A stretch of 22,516 bases of DNA from JBBCJT01 sp037190665 (lineage in GTDB: Bacteria; Pseudomonadota; Alphaproteobacteria; Acetobacterales; Acetobacteraceae), in assembly GCA_037190665.1 (NCBI GenBank), contig JBBCJT010000008.1, positions 1 through 22,516 of the forward strand, in the 5' to 3' direction. Positions 6,897-14,991 of this stretch are shown piece by piece. The notes under the pieces were generated by a model. It did not search any database. It was not told the DNA's origin and saw only the letters and a program-made list of their open reading frames with translations. The position numbers and the translations under genes are program-made. Every line of letters begins with the position of its first letter. Within the stretch, counting starts at the first letter, position 1.

Positions 6897-8453
6897 ATGG
6901 AAACGGCCGCCGCGGCGCCGGCGAGCGTGCCGGCCCCGGCGGCCGAAACGCCGCCGGGGCTGCGGGACGACGTGCTCGCCGGCCGCTTCCTCGGCCGCGG
7001 CGATGCGGGCGCGGGCGAGGGGCTGGCAGGCTTCGTCGCCCGCCCGTCGCTCTCCGGCTGGTTCGGCGCGGCGGCGGCACCCGCGCTCGCCGGCGACCCG
7101 GAGCGGCTGCGCGCCGCACTGGACCGCGACATCGCCGCGATCGACGCGATGATCTCCGACCAGCTCGACGCGATCTTCCACCATCCGCGCACGCAGCGGC
7201 TGGAAGGCACGTGGCGCGGCATACGCTGGCTGCTCGAATCCTTCGAGCCGACGGCGCGGGTGAAGGTGAAGCTGCTGCAGCTTCCCTGGCCGGAGCTGTG
7301 CCGCGACCTCGAACGCGCGGCCGAGTTCGACCAGAGCCAGCTCTTCAGGAAGATCTACGAGGACGAGTTCGGCATGCCCGGCGGCGAGCCGTACGGGCTG
7401 CTGCTGGTGGATCACGAGATCCGCCACCGCCCCGGCCCCGGCGCGCCCACCGACGACATCACCGCGCTGGGGCTGCTCGCCGCCGTCGCCGCCGCGGCGT
7501 TCGCGCCCTGCGTCATCGCCGCCTCCCCCGCGCTGCTGGAGATCGACGAGTTCGGCGACCTCGCGGGCGTCGCCGATGCCGGCGGCGCGCTGCGCAGCCC
7601 GGAGCACGCGCGCTGGCGCGGCCTGTCCCAGCGGGAGGACATGCGGTTCCTCGCCGTCACCATGCCGCGCCTGCTCGCCCGCCAGCCTTGGGCCGACGAC
7701 GGCACGCGCGCCGACGGCTGGCGTTACGGGGAACACGCGCTCGACGCGGCCAGCCGCGTCTGGAGCACCGCCGGCTATGCCTTCGCCGCCTGTGCGGCGC
7801 GCGCCTATGCGCAGTTCACCTGGCCCGCCGACGTGCGCGGGGTGGAGACCGACCGCGTCGCGGGCGGGCTGGTCGAGGCGCTGCCGATCGAGAGTTTCCG
7901 CACCGACCCGCCCCATGTCGCCGTGCGCGCGCCGCTGGAGATCGTGCTGTCGGACCGGCAGGAGCGCGCGCTGGTTGAAGGCGGGCTGATGCCCGTCAGC
8001 GCGCTGCCCTGGGCGGAGGAGGCGGTGTTCTCCTCCGTGCGCAGCCTGCAGCAGCCCCGATCCTACCAGGCGCCGCCCGGCGACCGGCGCGGCGCGGCGG
8101 CGAGCGCCAACGCCCGCATCTCCTCCCAGCTCAACGCCATGCTCTGCGTCAGCCGCTTCGCGCACTACATCAAGGTGATGGGCCGCGACATGGTCGGCTC
8201 CTTCCGCGATGCCGGCACGATCGAGCTGGAGATCCAGCGCTGGCTGATGCGGTACGTGAACATCTCCGCCACCGGCTCGGCCGACCTGATGGCGCGCCAT
8301 CCGCTGTCGCAGGCGCGGGTGACGGTGAAGGACAAGCCCGGCCAGCCCGGGGTCTACGGCTGCACGATCCACCTGCAGCCGCATTTCCAGCTCGATGACG
8401 TCTCGGCCACCTTCCGGCTCGTCACCGACATCACGGGGCCGCGCCCCGCATGA
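6897..8453 (+). CDS. impD: Second TssC-like sheath protein (ImpD type)
   Basis: This 518-aa paralogue of TssC keeps several family blocks, including LEGTWRGIRWLL, FDQSQLFRKIYEDEFGMPGGEPYG, SRFAHYIKVMGRDMVGSF and a C-terminal LQPHFQLDDVSATFRLV. It diverges strongly in the middle (about residues 200-390) and has an Ala/Pro-rich N-terminal extension. Paired tssC-like genes at this position are known in the imp clusters of Rhizobium and Agrobacterium. Its role is not clear from sequence; it could be a sheath-end cap, a minor subunit or an assembly factor. The ATG at 6897 is chosen because it lies 11 bases past the tssC stop; the frame stays open further upstream only as overlap with tssC. Confidence 0.88.
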   Translation: METAAAAPASVPAPAAETPPGLRDDVLAGRFLGRGDAGAGEGLAGFVARPSLSGWFGAAAAPALAGDPERLRAALDRDIAAIDAMISDQLDAIFHHPRTQRLEGTWRGIRWLLESFEPTARVKVKLLQLPWPELCRDLERAAEFDQSQLFRKIYEDEFGMPGGEPYGLLLVDHEIRHRPGPGAPTDDITALGLLAAVAAAAFAPCVIAASPALLEIDEFGDLAGVADAGGALRSPEHARWRGLSQREDMRFLAVTMPRLLARQPWADDGTRADGWRYGEHALDAASRVWSTAGYAFAACAARAYAQFTWPADVRGVETDRVAGGLVEALPIESFRTDPPHVAVRAPLEIVLSDRQERALVEGGLMPVSALPWAEEAVFSSVRSLQQPRSYQAPPGDRRGAAASANARISSQLNAMLCVSRFAHYIKVMGRDMVGSFRDAGTIELEIQRWLMRYVNISATGSADLMARHPLSQARVTVKDKPGQPGVYGCTIHLQPHFQLDDVSATFRLVTDITGPRPA

Positions 8454-8466
8454 GGAGTGCCAACGC

Positions 8467-9270
8467 ATGAGCGAGACGCAGCAGGACGGCGCCGGCGCGC
8501 TGTTCAAGGCCGGCCGGCTGACCGAGGCGGTCGAGGCCGCTTCCGCCGCGCTGAAGAAGTCGCCGCAGGACCTCTCCGCCCGCGTGCTGCTGGCGGAGCT
8601 GCTGATCTTCGCCGGCAACCTCGAACGCGCCGACGTGATCCTCGATGCCGCGGCCGGGCTCGATCCCTCGGCCGCCACCGTGGTCGCGGAGTTCCGCCAG
8701 CTCATCCGCGCCGACATGGCGCGCCGGCAGCTCCGCCGCGACGGGCGCGTGCCGGAATTCCTCGGCGAGCCGACCGAGGCGCTGAAGGCCTCGCTGCGCG
8801 CGCTCGTCGCGCTGCGCGCGGGCGACCTCGCCGAGGCGGCGAAGGAAGCCGAGGCCGCGGAGGCCGCGCGCCCGCGCCTGCCGGGCAAGCACGGCGACAC
8901 CGCCTTCGAGGACATCCGCGACGCGGACGACATCCTCGGCCCGTGCTTCGAGGTGCTGACCACGACCGGCAAGTACTTCTGGATCCCGACCGAGCGCATC
9001 CTGTCCGCCGAGTTCCATCCGCCCAAGCGCGTGCGCGACCTGTTCTGGCGCCGCTGTTCCATGTCGGTGAAGGAAGGCCCGGACGGGGATGTGTACGTGC
9101 CCGTCGTCTACGGCTGGGAGGATGCCGGCCTGTCCGACGAGTTGAAGCTCGGCCGCGGCACGGAATGGACCGAGACGCCGCCGGTACGCGGATCGGGCCA
9201 GCGCACGCTGCTGGTGGGCGAGGACGCCCTCGGCATCATGGAGCTGGGGTCGCTGACCTTCGAGACATGA
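8467..9270 (+). CDS. tagJ: T6SS accessory protein TagJ (ImpE/SciE family)
   Basis: The product is 267 aa. The N-terminal third has TPR-like helix pairs (LFKAGRLTEAVEAASAALKKSP, then LLAELLIFAGNLERADVILD). The C-terminal half carries ImpE-family blocks such as FEDIRDADDILGPCFEVLT, GKYFWIPTERI and a DLFWRR segment. In characterised systems TagJ binds the N-terminus of TssB and touches ClpV, so it is thought to adapt sheath recycling in the T6SS class that has it. The ATG at 8467 has a GAGGAG ribosome site in the bases just after the impD stop. The gene ends in an ATGA overlap with tssE, evidence for tight coupling. The sequence is full length with no damage. Confidence 0.9.
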   Translation: MSETQQDGAGALFKAGRLTEAVEAASAALKKSPQDLSARVLLAELLIFAGNLERADVILDAAAGLDPSAATVVAEFRQLIRADMARRQLRRDGRVPEFLGEPTEALKASLRALVALRAGDLAEAAKEAEAAEAARPRLPGKHGDTAFEDIRDADDILGPCFEVLTTTGKYFWIPTERILSAEFHPPKRVRDLFWRRCSMSVKEGPDGDVYVPVVYGWEDAGLSDELKLGRGTEWTETPPVRGSGQRTLLVGEDALGIMELGSLTFET

Positions 9271-9782
9271 GCGGGACCCGCGAGGACAGGCGCGGCCGCG
9301 AGGTCGGCGCGCGCGCGCAGCTTCCGCTGCTCGACCGGCTGATCGACGATGCGCCGGACGATGCGCGCGACCCGCCGATGTCCGCGTCCGAGGCGATGGC
9401 GGCACTCCGCCGCGGCGTGCGCCGCGACTTGGAGAACCTGCTCAACGCCCGCCGCCGCTGGCGTTCCTGGCCTGCGAACCTGACCGAGCTGAACACCTCG
9501 CCGCTCGCCTTCGGCATCCCGGATTTCACCGCCGGCGCGTTCAGCGATCCCCGGCGGCGGGAGCGGCTGCGCGAGGATATCGAGGAGACGATCCGCCGGT
9601 TCGAGCCGCGCTTCGTCTCCGTCCACGTCACGCTGATCGAACGCGAGGACAGCGCGCTGGACGGCACGCTGCACCTGCGGATCGATGCCGAGCTGCACGC
9701 CGATCCGGCGCCGGAACCCATTGCCTTCGACACGCTGCTGGACGCCGCCGCCGATCTGGTGGTGGTGCGCGGCCAGGACTGA
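9267..9782 (+). CDS. tssE: T6SS baseplate protein TssE (gp25-like)
   Basis: This 171-aa protein is related to phage T4 gp25, the baseplate wedge protein that nucleates sheath polymerisation. The core LRRGVRRDLENLLNARRRW, the LTELNTSPLAFGIPDF block and the IRRFEPRF segment match the gp25/TssE pattern, including the conserved acidic and arginine residues in the first helix. A polar N-terminal extension of about 35 residues precedes the core. The ATG overlaps the tagJ stop (ATGA), and tssF begins nine bases after its end, in line with a single transcript. Despite the old name lysozyme-like, family members of this kind are structural and not wall-degrading. Confidence 0.92.
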   Translation: MSGTREDRRGREVGARAQLPLLDRLIDDAPDDARDPPMSASEAMAALRRGVRRDLENLLNARRRWRSWPANLTELNTSPLAFGIPDFTAGAFSDPRRRERLREDIEETIRRFEPRFVSVHVTLIEREDSALDGTLHLRIDAELHADPAPEPIAFDTLLDAAADLVVVRGQD

Positions 9783-9791
9783 GTCCCGCCC

Positions 9792-11615
9792 ATGTCCGAC
9801 GCGCTGCTCCCCTACTACAACCGCGAACTGATCGCGATCCGCCGGCTCGCGGCGGAATTCGCGGAGACGCATCCGAAGATCGCCGCGCGCCTGCGCCTCG
9901 CCCCCGATGCGGTGGACGATCCGCATGTCGCCCGGCTGCTCGAAGGTTTCGCCTTCCTCGCCGCGCGCGTGCATCACCGGCTCGACGACGAGTTCCCCGA
10001 GCTGACGGATGCGCTGCTGGATGCGCTGTATCCGCACTACCTCGCGCCCGTGCCGTCCTGCGCGATCGTGCAGTTCACGCCGCAGCCCGACCTCCAGGGC
10101 AGCTACACAGTGCCCGCCGGGCTGATGCTGGAGACCGAGCCGGTGCGCGGCGATACCTGCCGCTACCGCACTACCTCGCCGACGACGCTGTGGCCGGTCG
10201 AGGTGGAGGCGGTGAAGCTGTCCGGCCTGCCGCTGGTCGCACCACCCAACCCGCTCGCGCAGGGCGCGGTCGCGGTGCTGCGCATCACGCTGCGCACCGC
10301 CAACCCGGATGCGACCTTCGCCAAGCTCGGCGTGGACCGGCTGCGGCTGTTCCTGCGCGGCGCGCCGCCGGTCGCGCTGCCGCTGTACGAGCTGCTGTGC
10401 AACCACGCCGTCTCGGTCGGCTATGCCGACGGGCCGAGCGACGCGAACGCGGTGATCGTGCCGAAGGAAGCGGTATCGCCCGCGGGCCTGGACGCGGCGG
10501 ACGCGCTGCTGCCGTGGCCGGCGCGCAGCTTCGCCGGCTTCCGGCTGCTGACCGAGTATTTCGCCTTCCCGGAGAAGTTCCTCTTCATCGATCTCGACCG
10601 CATCGACGCCAAGACGCTGCTGGAAGCGGGCAACCGGCTCGATGTGTTCATCTGGCTGGACCGCGCGATGCCGGAGTTGGAACGCGCCATCGGCGCGGAG
10701 GCGATGGCGCTCGGCTGCGCGCCGGTGGCCAACCTGTTCCCGCAGCGCTGCGAACCGATCCCGGTGAACCACGAGACGGTGGAATACCGCGTCGTCGCCG
10801 ACGCGCGCCGCCCCGCGACGACCGAGATCTACACGGTCGAGCGAGTGCTGGAGACGCGGCCCGATGGCAGCTCCGTGCCCTGGCGGCCCTTCCATCGGCT
10901 GACCCATGGCGAGGAGACCGGCGACGCGCCGGGCGGCTTCTTCCAGACCGTGCGCCGCCCCGCCGTGCCGCCGCTCACCGGCACGGAAACCTTCCTCGCC
11001 ACCCACGACACCGGCTTCGATGCCGACCGTCCGGCCGAGGCGGTGCTGTCCGTGGATGCGCTGTGCCTGAACCGCGACCTGCCGGCCGACCTGCCCTTCG
11101 GCGGCGGACACCCTCGCATCCGCCCGGTGGAGGGCGCGGGCGCGGTGGCGAAGGTCGCCTGCCTGACCGCGCCGACCCCGCCGCTCTATCCGCCGCTGCG
11201 GGAGAGGGGCTTCTGGCGCCTCGTCTCCCAGCTTTCGCTCGGCCACCTCTCGCTGGTCGGCGGGGCGGAGGGTGCCAAGGCGCTGAAGGAGGTGCTGCGC
11301 CTGTACGACCGCCGCGACAGCGCCGAGACGCGCGCGGCGATCGAGGCGCTGCTCTCCGTCTCCTCCACCCCCGGTGCGGCGCGTGCGCCGGACCGCAAGC
11401 CCGGCGCCTTCGTGCGCGGGCTGGACGTGACGCTGGAGTTCGATGCGCGCGCCTGGCAGGTGGGCGGGCTGTTCCTGCTCGCCTCCGTGCTCGACCGCTT
11501 CCTCTCCCTGCATGCGGGCATCAACAGCTTCGTCCGTACTGCCATCACGCTGCGCGGCCGGCCCGGCCGCGACGCCCAGTCCCCGCCGCGCGCCGGTGCG
11601 CGGCCGCTGCTGTGA
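9792..11615 (+). CDS. tssF: T6SS baseplate protein TssF (ImpG/VasA family)
   Basis: TssF (607 aa) is the large baseplate wedge subunit that assembles with TssG, TssE and TssK. The family signature start LLPYYNRELIAIRRLAAEFAETHPKIA is seen as two blocks at residues 5-31, followed by DPHVARLLEGFAFLAARVHHRLDDEFPELTDALLDALYPHYLAP, a highly conserved stretch (about 42-86). The RLRLFLRG, FPEKFLFIDL and NLFPQRCEPI regions also fit. Length is normal for the family. It follows tssE by nine bases. The junction to tssG is unusual: 109 bases holding hairpin repeats separate the two, although these genes are often adjacent or overlapping. Confidence 0.93.
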   Translation: MSDALLPYYNRELIAIRRLAAEFAETHPKIAARLRLAPDAVDDPHVARLLEGFAFLAARVHHRLDDEFPELTDALLDALYPHYLAPVPSCAIVQFTPQPDLQGSYTVPAGLMLETEPVRGDTCRYRTTSPTTLWPVEVEAVKLSGLPLVAPPNPLAQGAVAVLRITLRTANPDATFAKLGVDRLRLFLRGAPPVALPLYELLCNHAVSVGYADGPSDANAVIVPKEAVSPAGLDAADALLPWPARSFAGFRLLTEYFAFPEKFLFIDLDRIDAKTLLEAGNRLDVFIWLDRAMPELERAIGAEAMALGCAPVANLFPQRCEPIPVNHETVEYRVVADARRPATTEIYTVERVLETRPDGSSVPWRPFHRLTHGEETGDAPGGFFQTVRRPAVPPLTGTETFLATHDTGFDADRPAEAVLSVDALCLNRDLPADLPFGGGHPRIRPVEGAGAVAKVACLTAPTPPLYPPLRERGFWRLVSQLSLGHLSLVGGAEGAKALKEVLRLYDRRDSAETRAAIEALLSVSSTPGAARAPDRKPGAFVRGLDVTLEFDARAWQVGGLFLLASVLDRFLSLHAGINSFVRTAITLRGRPGRDAQSPPRAGARPLL

Positions 11616-11627
11616 CGCAGGGAAGAT

Positions 11628-11713
11628 CGGGGCTTCGCCCCGAGGATGTTTTCGGAAGGATCGGGGTCAAGAGGCCTGTGGCCCCTTGCGGGAAGTGCGG
11701 GGCAGAGCCCCGC
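11628..11713 (+). repeat. Degenerate hairpin repeat inside the tssF-tssG junction (copy 2)
   Basis: Three short perfect hairpins with 3-nt loops are present: CGGGGC arms 11628-11633/11637-11642, GGCC arms 11673-11676/11680-11683, and GCGGGGC arms 11697-11703/11707-11713. The GGAAGGATCGGGGTCAAG stretch and the following GGCCCCTTGCGGG match copy 1 at 1-108. It occupies most of the 109-bp gap and ends about 12 bases before the tssG start codon. Confidence 0.65.
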
Positions 11714-11724
11714 TGCCTGTCTCC

Positions 11725-12723
11725 ATGAGACGCACCGCCGCCCTCCGCGCCCGGCTGCTCGCCGACCCGCGCCGCTTCGGCTTCGACGCCGCCGCGCGCG
11801 TGCTGATGCGCGATGCGCGCACGCCCGATGCGGCGGAGGCGATCCGTTTCCGCACCATGCCGGGCCTCGCCTATCCGGGGCCGGAGGTCGCCTCCGCGCG
11901 CGAGGCCTCGGGGCGCAATCCGGAACTGTCCGTCACGGTGATGGGTCTCACCGGCCCTTCGGGCGTGCTGCCGCGGGCGTGGACGGAGGCGCTGGCGATC
12001 TCGCTGAAGGCGCGGTCGCGTGCGCTGCACGATTTCGTCGATGTCTTCTCGCACCGGATGATCGCGCTGTTCGCGCGCGCGGGCGCGAAGTACCGGCTCG
12101 CGCGCAATGCCGATTTCATGCCGGCGGGCGAGGATCCGGTCAGCTACGCGCTGCTGTCCTTCGCCGGCCACGGCACGCCGCATCTGGTGGACCGCTTCGC
12201 GCCGGGTGCGGCCGCGCTTGCGCACTACTCCGGGCTGCTGTCGTTGCATCCGCGTTCGGCGGACCGGCTCGCCGCGCTGCTGTCGGACTGGCTGGGCCGG
12301 CCGGTGGAGGTGGAGCAGTTCGCCGGCGCGTGGCTTGCGCTGCCACCTTCGCAGCGATCGCGGCTCGGCGTGGGGCGGCGCGCGGGGCAGCACGCCGGGC
12401 TCGGCGTCGATATCGCGGTGGGCGTGCGCGCCTGGGATTCGCAGGGGCGGTTCGTGCTGCGGGTCGGTCCGCTCAACCGCGCGGAGTTCACGCGGCTGCT
12501 GCCCGATGCGCGGGGGCTGAAGCGGCTTGTCGCCCTTGCGCGCACCTATGCCGGCCCGGGCTTCGGCTTCTCGGTCAACCTGCGCCTTGCCGGGCGCGAG
12601 GTGCCGCCGCTGCGGCTGGATGGCGAGGCGCGGCTGGGCTGGGATGGCTGGTTGACCGGGCGCGACCCGGGACGCGATGCACTGGACGCGAATTTCGACG
12701 CGGACGTTGTGGAGAAAGCATGA
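11725..12723 (+). CDS. tssG: T6SS baseplate protein TssG (ImpH/VasB family)
   Basis: The product (332 aa) is the TssG wedge subunit that pairs with TssF. Typical features are an N-terminal LLADPRRFGFDAAARVL block, the FRTMPGLAYPGPEV segment, VTVMGLTGPSGVLPRAWTEAL, a DFVDVFSHRMIALFARA helix, and the C-terminal VGVRAWDSQGRFVLRVGPL and GFSVNLRLAGREVPPLRL blocks. Length is normal. The ATG at 11725 is the only good start near the conserved N-terminus, but no Shine-Dalgarno sequence precedes it; a repeat element fills the space up to about 12 bases before it. The last four bases (ATGA) overlap the start of a methyltransferase gene. Confidence 0.9.
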   Translation: MRRTAALRARLLADPRRFGFDAAARVLMRDARTPDAAEAIRFRTMPGLAYPGPEVASAREASGRNPELSVTVMGLTGPSGVLPRAWTEALAISLKARSRALHDFVDVFSHRMIALFARAGAKYRLARNADFMPAGEDPVSYALLSFAGHGTPHLVDRFAPGAAALAHYSGLLSLHPRSADRLAALLSDWLGRPVEVEQFAGAWLALPPSQRSRLGVGRRAGQHAGLGVDIAVGVRAWDSQGRFVLRVGPLNRAEFTRLLPDARGLKRLVALARTYAGPGFGFSVNLRLAGREVPPLRLDGEARLGWDGWLTGRDPGRDALDANFDADVVEKA

Positions 12724-14219
12724 GCGGCTGGGGCGCAGGCTACGTCACCGACATCAACTACATCCCCGGCTATTACCGGCAGCAGTCGCCTGCGCATCTG
12801 GACATGATCGCGCGCCTGTCCGGCATCGCCTTCCATTTGCCGGAGGACTTCACCTGGGTGGAGCTGGGCTGCGGCGTCGGCTTCGGCGCCGCGATCATCG
12901 CGGCCGCCAACCCGCGCGCCACGGTCGTCGGCATCGACTTCAACCCCGCCCACATCGCCGATGCCCGCGCGCTGGCGGAGGAGGCCGGGCTCGCCAATCT
13001 CCGCTTCCTCGAGGCCGACCTGTCCACGCTCGCCGACAGCGCCGGCGTGAAAGACGTGCCCGAGGCCGACATCGTGACCATGCACGGCGTCTGGTCCTGG
13101 GTGCCGGAGGCGGTGCAGCAGGGCATCGTGCGGCTGCTGGCCGCGCGCGTGCGTCCCGGCGGACTGGTGCATCTCAGCTACAACGCGCTGCCGACGTGGC
13201 AGGGCGGGCTCGCCTACCAGCGGCTGATCCGCGAGGCGGGTCTGCGGCTGGGCCAGCGCTCGGACCAGCAGGTGCAGGCCGGCGTGGAGGTGATGCTGGC
13301 CCTGCGCGACGCGAAGGCGACGCACCTGTCCGGCGAGCTGGCCACCGCGATGGCGGACAAGGCGACGCGGATGCCGATCGCCTATCTCGCGCACGAGTTC
13401 ATGAACGCCTCCTGGCGGCCGTGCTTCTTCGGCGACGTGGCCGCCGCGCTCGCGCCCGCGAAGCTGGATTTCGCCGGGTCCGCGCTGGCCATCGAGCAGT
13501 TCCCCGACCTGGTGATGAGCGAGGCGCAGCGCGCGGTCTACGAGCGCTTCGACGATCCGGCGATGCGCGAGACGGTGAAGGATTGCTGCCTGGGCCGCGC
13601 GCTGCGGCAGGATGTGTTCGTGCGCGGCGCGCGGCGGCTGGACCGCGCGGCGCGCGACGCGGCGCTGATGGATGTCAGCCTCGGCCTCGTCGTCACCGCC
13701 GACGAGTTCGCCTTCGAGGCGGAGATGCCCGCCGGCCATGCGAGCTTTTCGCCGGACTTCTACCGCCCGATCGCCGAGGCGCTGGCGGAGCGGCCGCGCA
13801 CGGTGCGCGAGCTGCTCGCGATGCCGGAGGCGAAGGGCCGCAAGGACAACCCGGCGGAGATCGCGGGCGTGCTGGTCGGCACCGATCAGGCGATCCCTCT
13901 GCTGCGCCCGGGCGCGGCACAGACCCCGCAGGCGCAGGCGCTGAACGCCGCGCTCGCCCGGCGCGTGGCCTCCCCCAGCCAGATCGGCCGCGCCTACGCG
14001 CTGTGTTCGCATGCCGTCGGCGGCGGCGTCGGCATGGCGGTGCAGGAGATCTACGTCGCGCTGCGGCTGGTCGCGGGCGAGGGGCGGGAGGCGATCCCCG
14101 CCTGGACCGAGGCACTCGACCCCGGCGGCGACGCGCAGCGCACGGCGGAGATCACCGAGGGGCTGGGCGAGATCCTCGACCGTCGCGTTCCGCTCTGGCA
14201 TGCGCTAGGAGTGGTGTGA
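12720..14219 (+). CDS. SAM-dependent methyltransferase with C-terminal regulatory-type region
   Basis: This 499-aa protein opens with YVTDINYIPGYYRQQSPAHLDMI, shown here as two blocks at residues 8-20 and 21-30, then a Rossmann methyltransferase core. Motif I is VELGCGVGFG (47-56), an acidic ribose-binding residue sits in GIDFNP (72-76), and LEADLSTL (97-104) is the next acidic motif. The remaining 300 or so residues resemble the methyltransferase regulatory domain arrangement (MethyTransf_Reg type), also seen in Rickettsia protein-lysine methyltransferases that modify outer membrane proteins. The substrate here is unknown; a T6SS or envelope protein is an inference from position. The start codon overlaps the tssG stop (ATGA), so translation is coupled. 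The standard imp operon does not have a methyltransferase here. Enzyme class is secure; role is not. Confidence 0.82.
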   Translation: MSGWGAGYVTDINYIPGYYRQQSPAHLDMIARLSGIAFHLPEDFTWVELGCGVGFGAAIIAAANPRATVVGIDFNPAHIADARALAEEAGLANLRFLEADLSTLADSAGVKDVPEADIVTMHGVWSWVPEAVQQGIVRLLAARVRPGGLVHLSYNALPTWQGGLAYQRLIREAGLRLGQRSDQQVQAGVEVMLALRDAKATHLSGELATAMADKATRMPIAYLAHEFMNASWRPCFFGDVAAALAPAKLDFAGSALAIEQFPDLVMSEAQRAVYERFDDPAMRETVKDCCLGRALRQDVFVRGARRLDRAARDAALMDVSLGLVVTADEFAFEAEMPAGHASFSPDFYRPIAEALAERPRTVRELLAMPEAKGRKDNPAEIAGVLVGTDQAIPLLRPGAAQTPQAQALNAALARRVASPSQIGRAYALCSHAVGGGVGMAVQEIYVALRLVAGEGREAIPAWTEALDPGGDAQRTAEITEGLGEILDRRVPLWHALGVV

Positions 14220-14286
14220 ACATCCTCTCGTTCTACGTGCATCCGTCGTGCTAGAATTCGCCCCGCTCGCAGGGAAGGGACACTCC

Positions 14287-14949
14287 ATGCCTCGCGCCAT
14301 CGTCACACTCGCCGCACTTGCCATCATGCTCGTGCCCTTCGCCGATGGCGCGTTCGCACAGCGCAACCCGACCAGCGCCGACCAGATCATCGAGGGGCTG
14401 CGGCCGCGTCCCGGCGGCGGCACCACGCGCGGGTTGCGCAGCGTGCCCTCGACCTCCGAAGGGCTGCGCGCCGTGCCGTCCGATGCCGGCGCGACGCCGC
14501 AGGCCGCGACCCCGCCGGCCGCCGCTGGCGGCAAGGCGCCCGCCGCGGCCGCCGGTGCCGCCCCGCCCGCCGCTTCCTCCGGCCAGGACGCCGACATCCG
14601 CCCGTCGGTGAACCTGACCGTGCAGTTCGCGACCGGCTCCGCCACGCTGACGCCGTCGGCGGTGCGGGCGCTGAACGAGCTGGGCCGCGCGCTCAGCTCG
14701 TCCGCGCTGGAGAACTACCGCTTCATGATCGAGGGGCACACCGACACGGTGGGCCGCCGCGACCTCAACCTCGATCTCTCGGAGCGCCGGGCGCAGGCGG
14801 TGCGGCAGTACCTGATCAGCAATTTCGGCATCGACCCCTCCCGGCTGGACTCGATCGGCCGCGGGCAGGACGAGCTGCTGATCCAGACTCCGGACCAGAC
14901 GCCCGAGGTGCGTAATCGCCGGGTTCAGATCATCAACCTCGACGGCTGA
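14287..14949 (+). CDS. Secreted OmpA-domain peptidoglycan-binding protein
   Basis: This 220-aa protein has a clear signal peptide (1-25, cleavage after AFA-Q by pattern). An Ala/Pro-rich disordered stretch (65-100) follows three short GLR-x-x-P units (EGLRPRP, RGLRSVP, EGLRAVP; 36-64). The C-terminal OmpA-like domain (about 105-220) keeps the HTD motif at 151-153 and the LSERRA motif at 164-169, which hold the Asp and Arg that bind diaminopimelate in peptidoglycan. There is no beta-barrel and no lipobox Cys, so it is probably a soluble periplasmic wall-binding protein. The ATG at 14287 is chosen over an upstream GTG (14248) because of the AGGGAAGGGA ribosome site and the signal peptide. Position after the methyltransferase suggests, but does not prove, a T6SS wall-anchoring job. 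Confidence 0.85.
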   Translation: MPRAIVTLAALAIMLVPFADGAFAQRNPTSADQIIEGLRPRPGGGTTRGLRSVPSTSEGLRAVPSDAGATPQAATPPAAAGGKAPAAAAGAAPPAASSGQDADIRPSVNLTVQFATGSATLTPSAVRALNELGRALSSSALENYRFMIEGHTDTVGRRDLNLDLSERRAQAVRQYLISNFGIDPSRLDSIGRGQDELLIQTPDQTPEVRNRRVQIINLDG

Positions 14950-14955
14950 TCGCGT

Positions 14956-14979
14956 CGCCGCCTGCGCAGGCAGGCGGCG
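14956..14979. other. Perfect hairpin between OmpA gene and HExxH gene
   Basis: Arms CGCCGCCTGC (14956-14965) and GCAGGCGGCG (14970-14979) flank a GCAG loop. No T-run follows on either strand, so it is not a classic intrinsic terminator. It may set relative expression or stabilise the upstream message. It occupies over half of the 42-bp gap. Confidence 0.5.
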
Positions 14980-14991
14980 CGCGCTGCGTCG

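Noticed and set aside
5332..7119. Minus-strand open frame opposite tssC and impD (595 codons)
   Set aside because: It covers two clear sheath genes, has low-complexity Arg/Ala-rich composition, and has no family features.
6807..9062. Minus-strand open frame of 751 codons opposite impD and tagJ
   Set aside because: This is a frame kept open by high GC only. The opposite strand encodes conserved T6SS proteins with good starts.
9108..11513. Minus-strand open frame of 801 codons opposite tssE and tssF
   Set aside because: It is the antisense shadow of conserved genes, with Arg/Gln/His-rich composition and no recognisable motif.
12546..14201. Minus-strand open frame opposite the methyltransferase
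   Set aside because: Its composition is that of a shadow frame, and the plus strand carries intact methyltransferase motifs.
14956..14979. Intrinsic terminator after the OmpA gene
   Set aside because: The stem is strong but has no T-run on either strand, so it is listed only as a hairpin.
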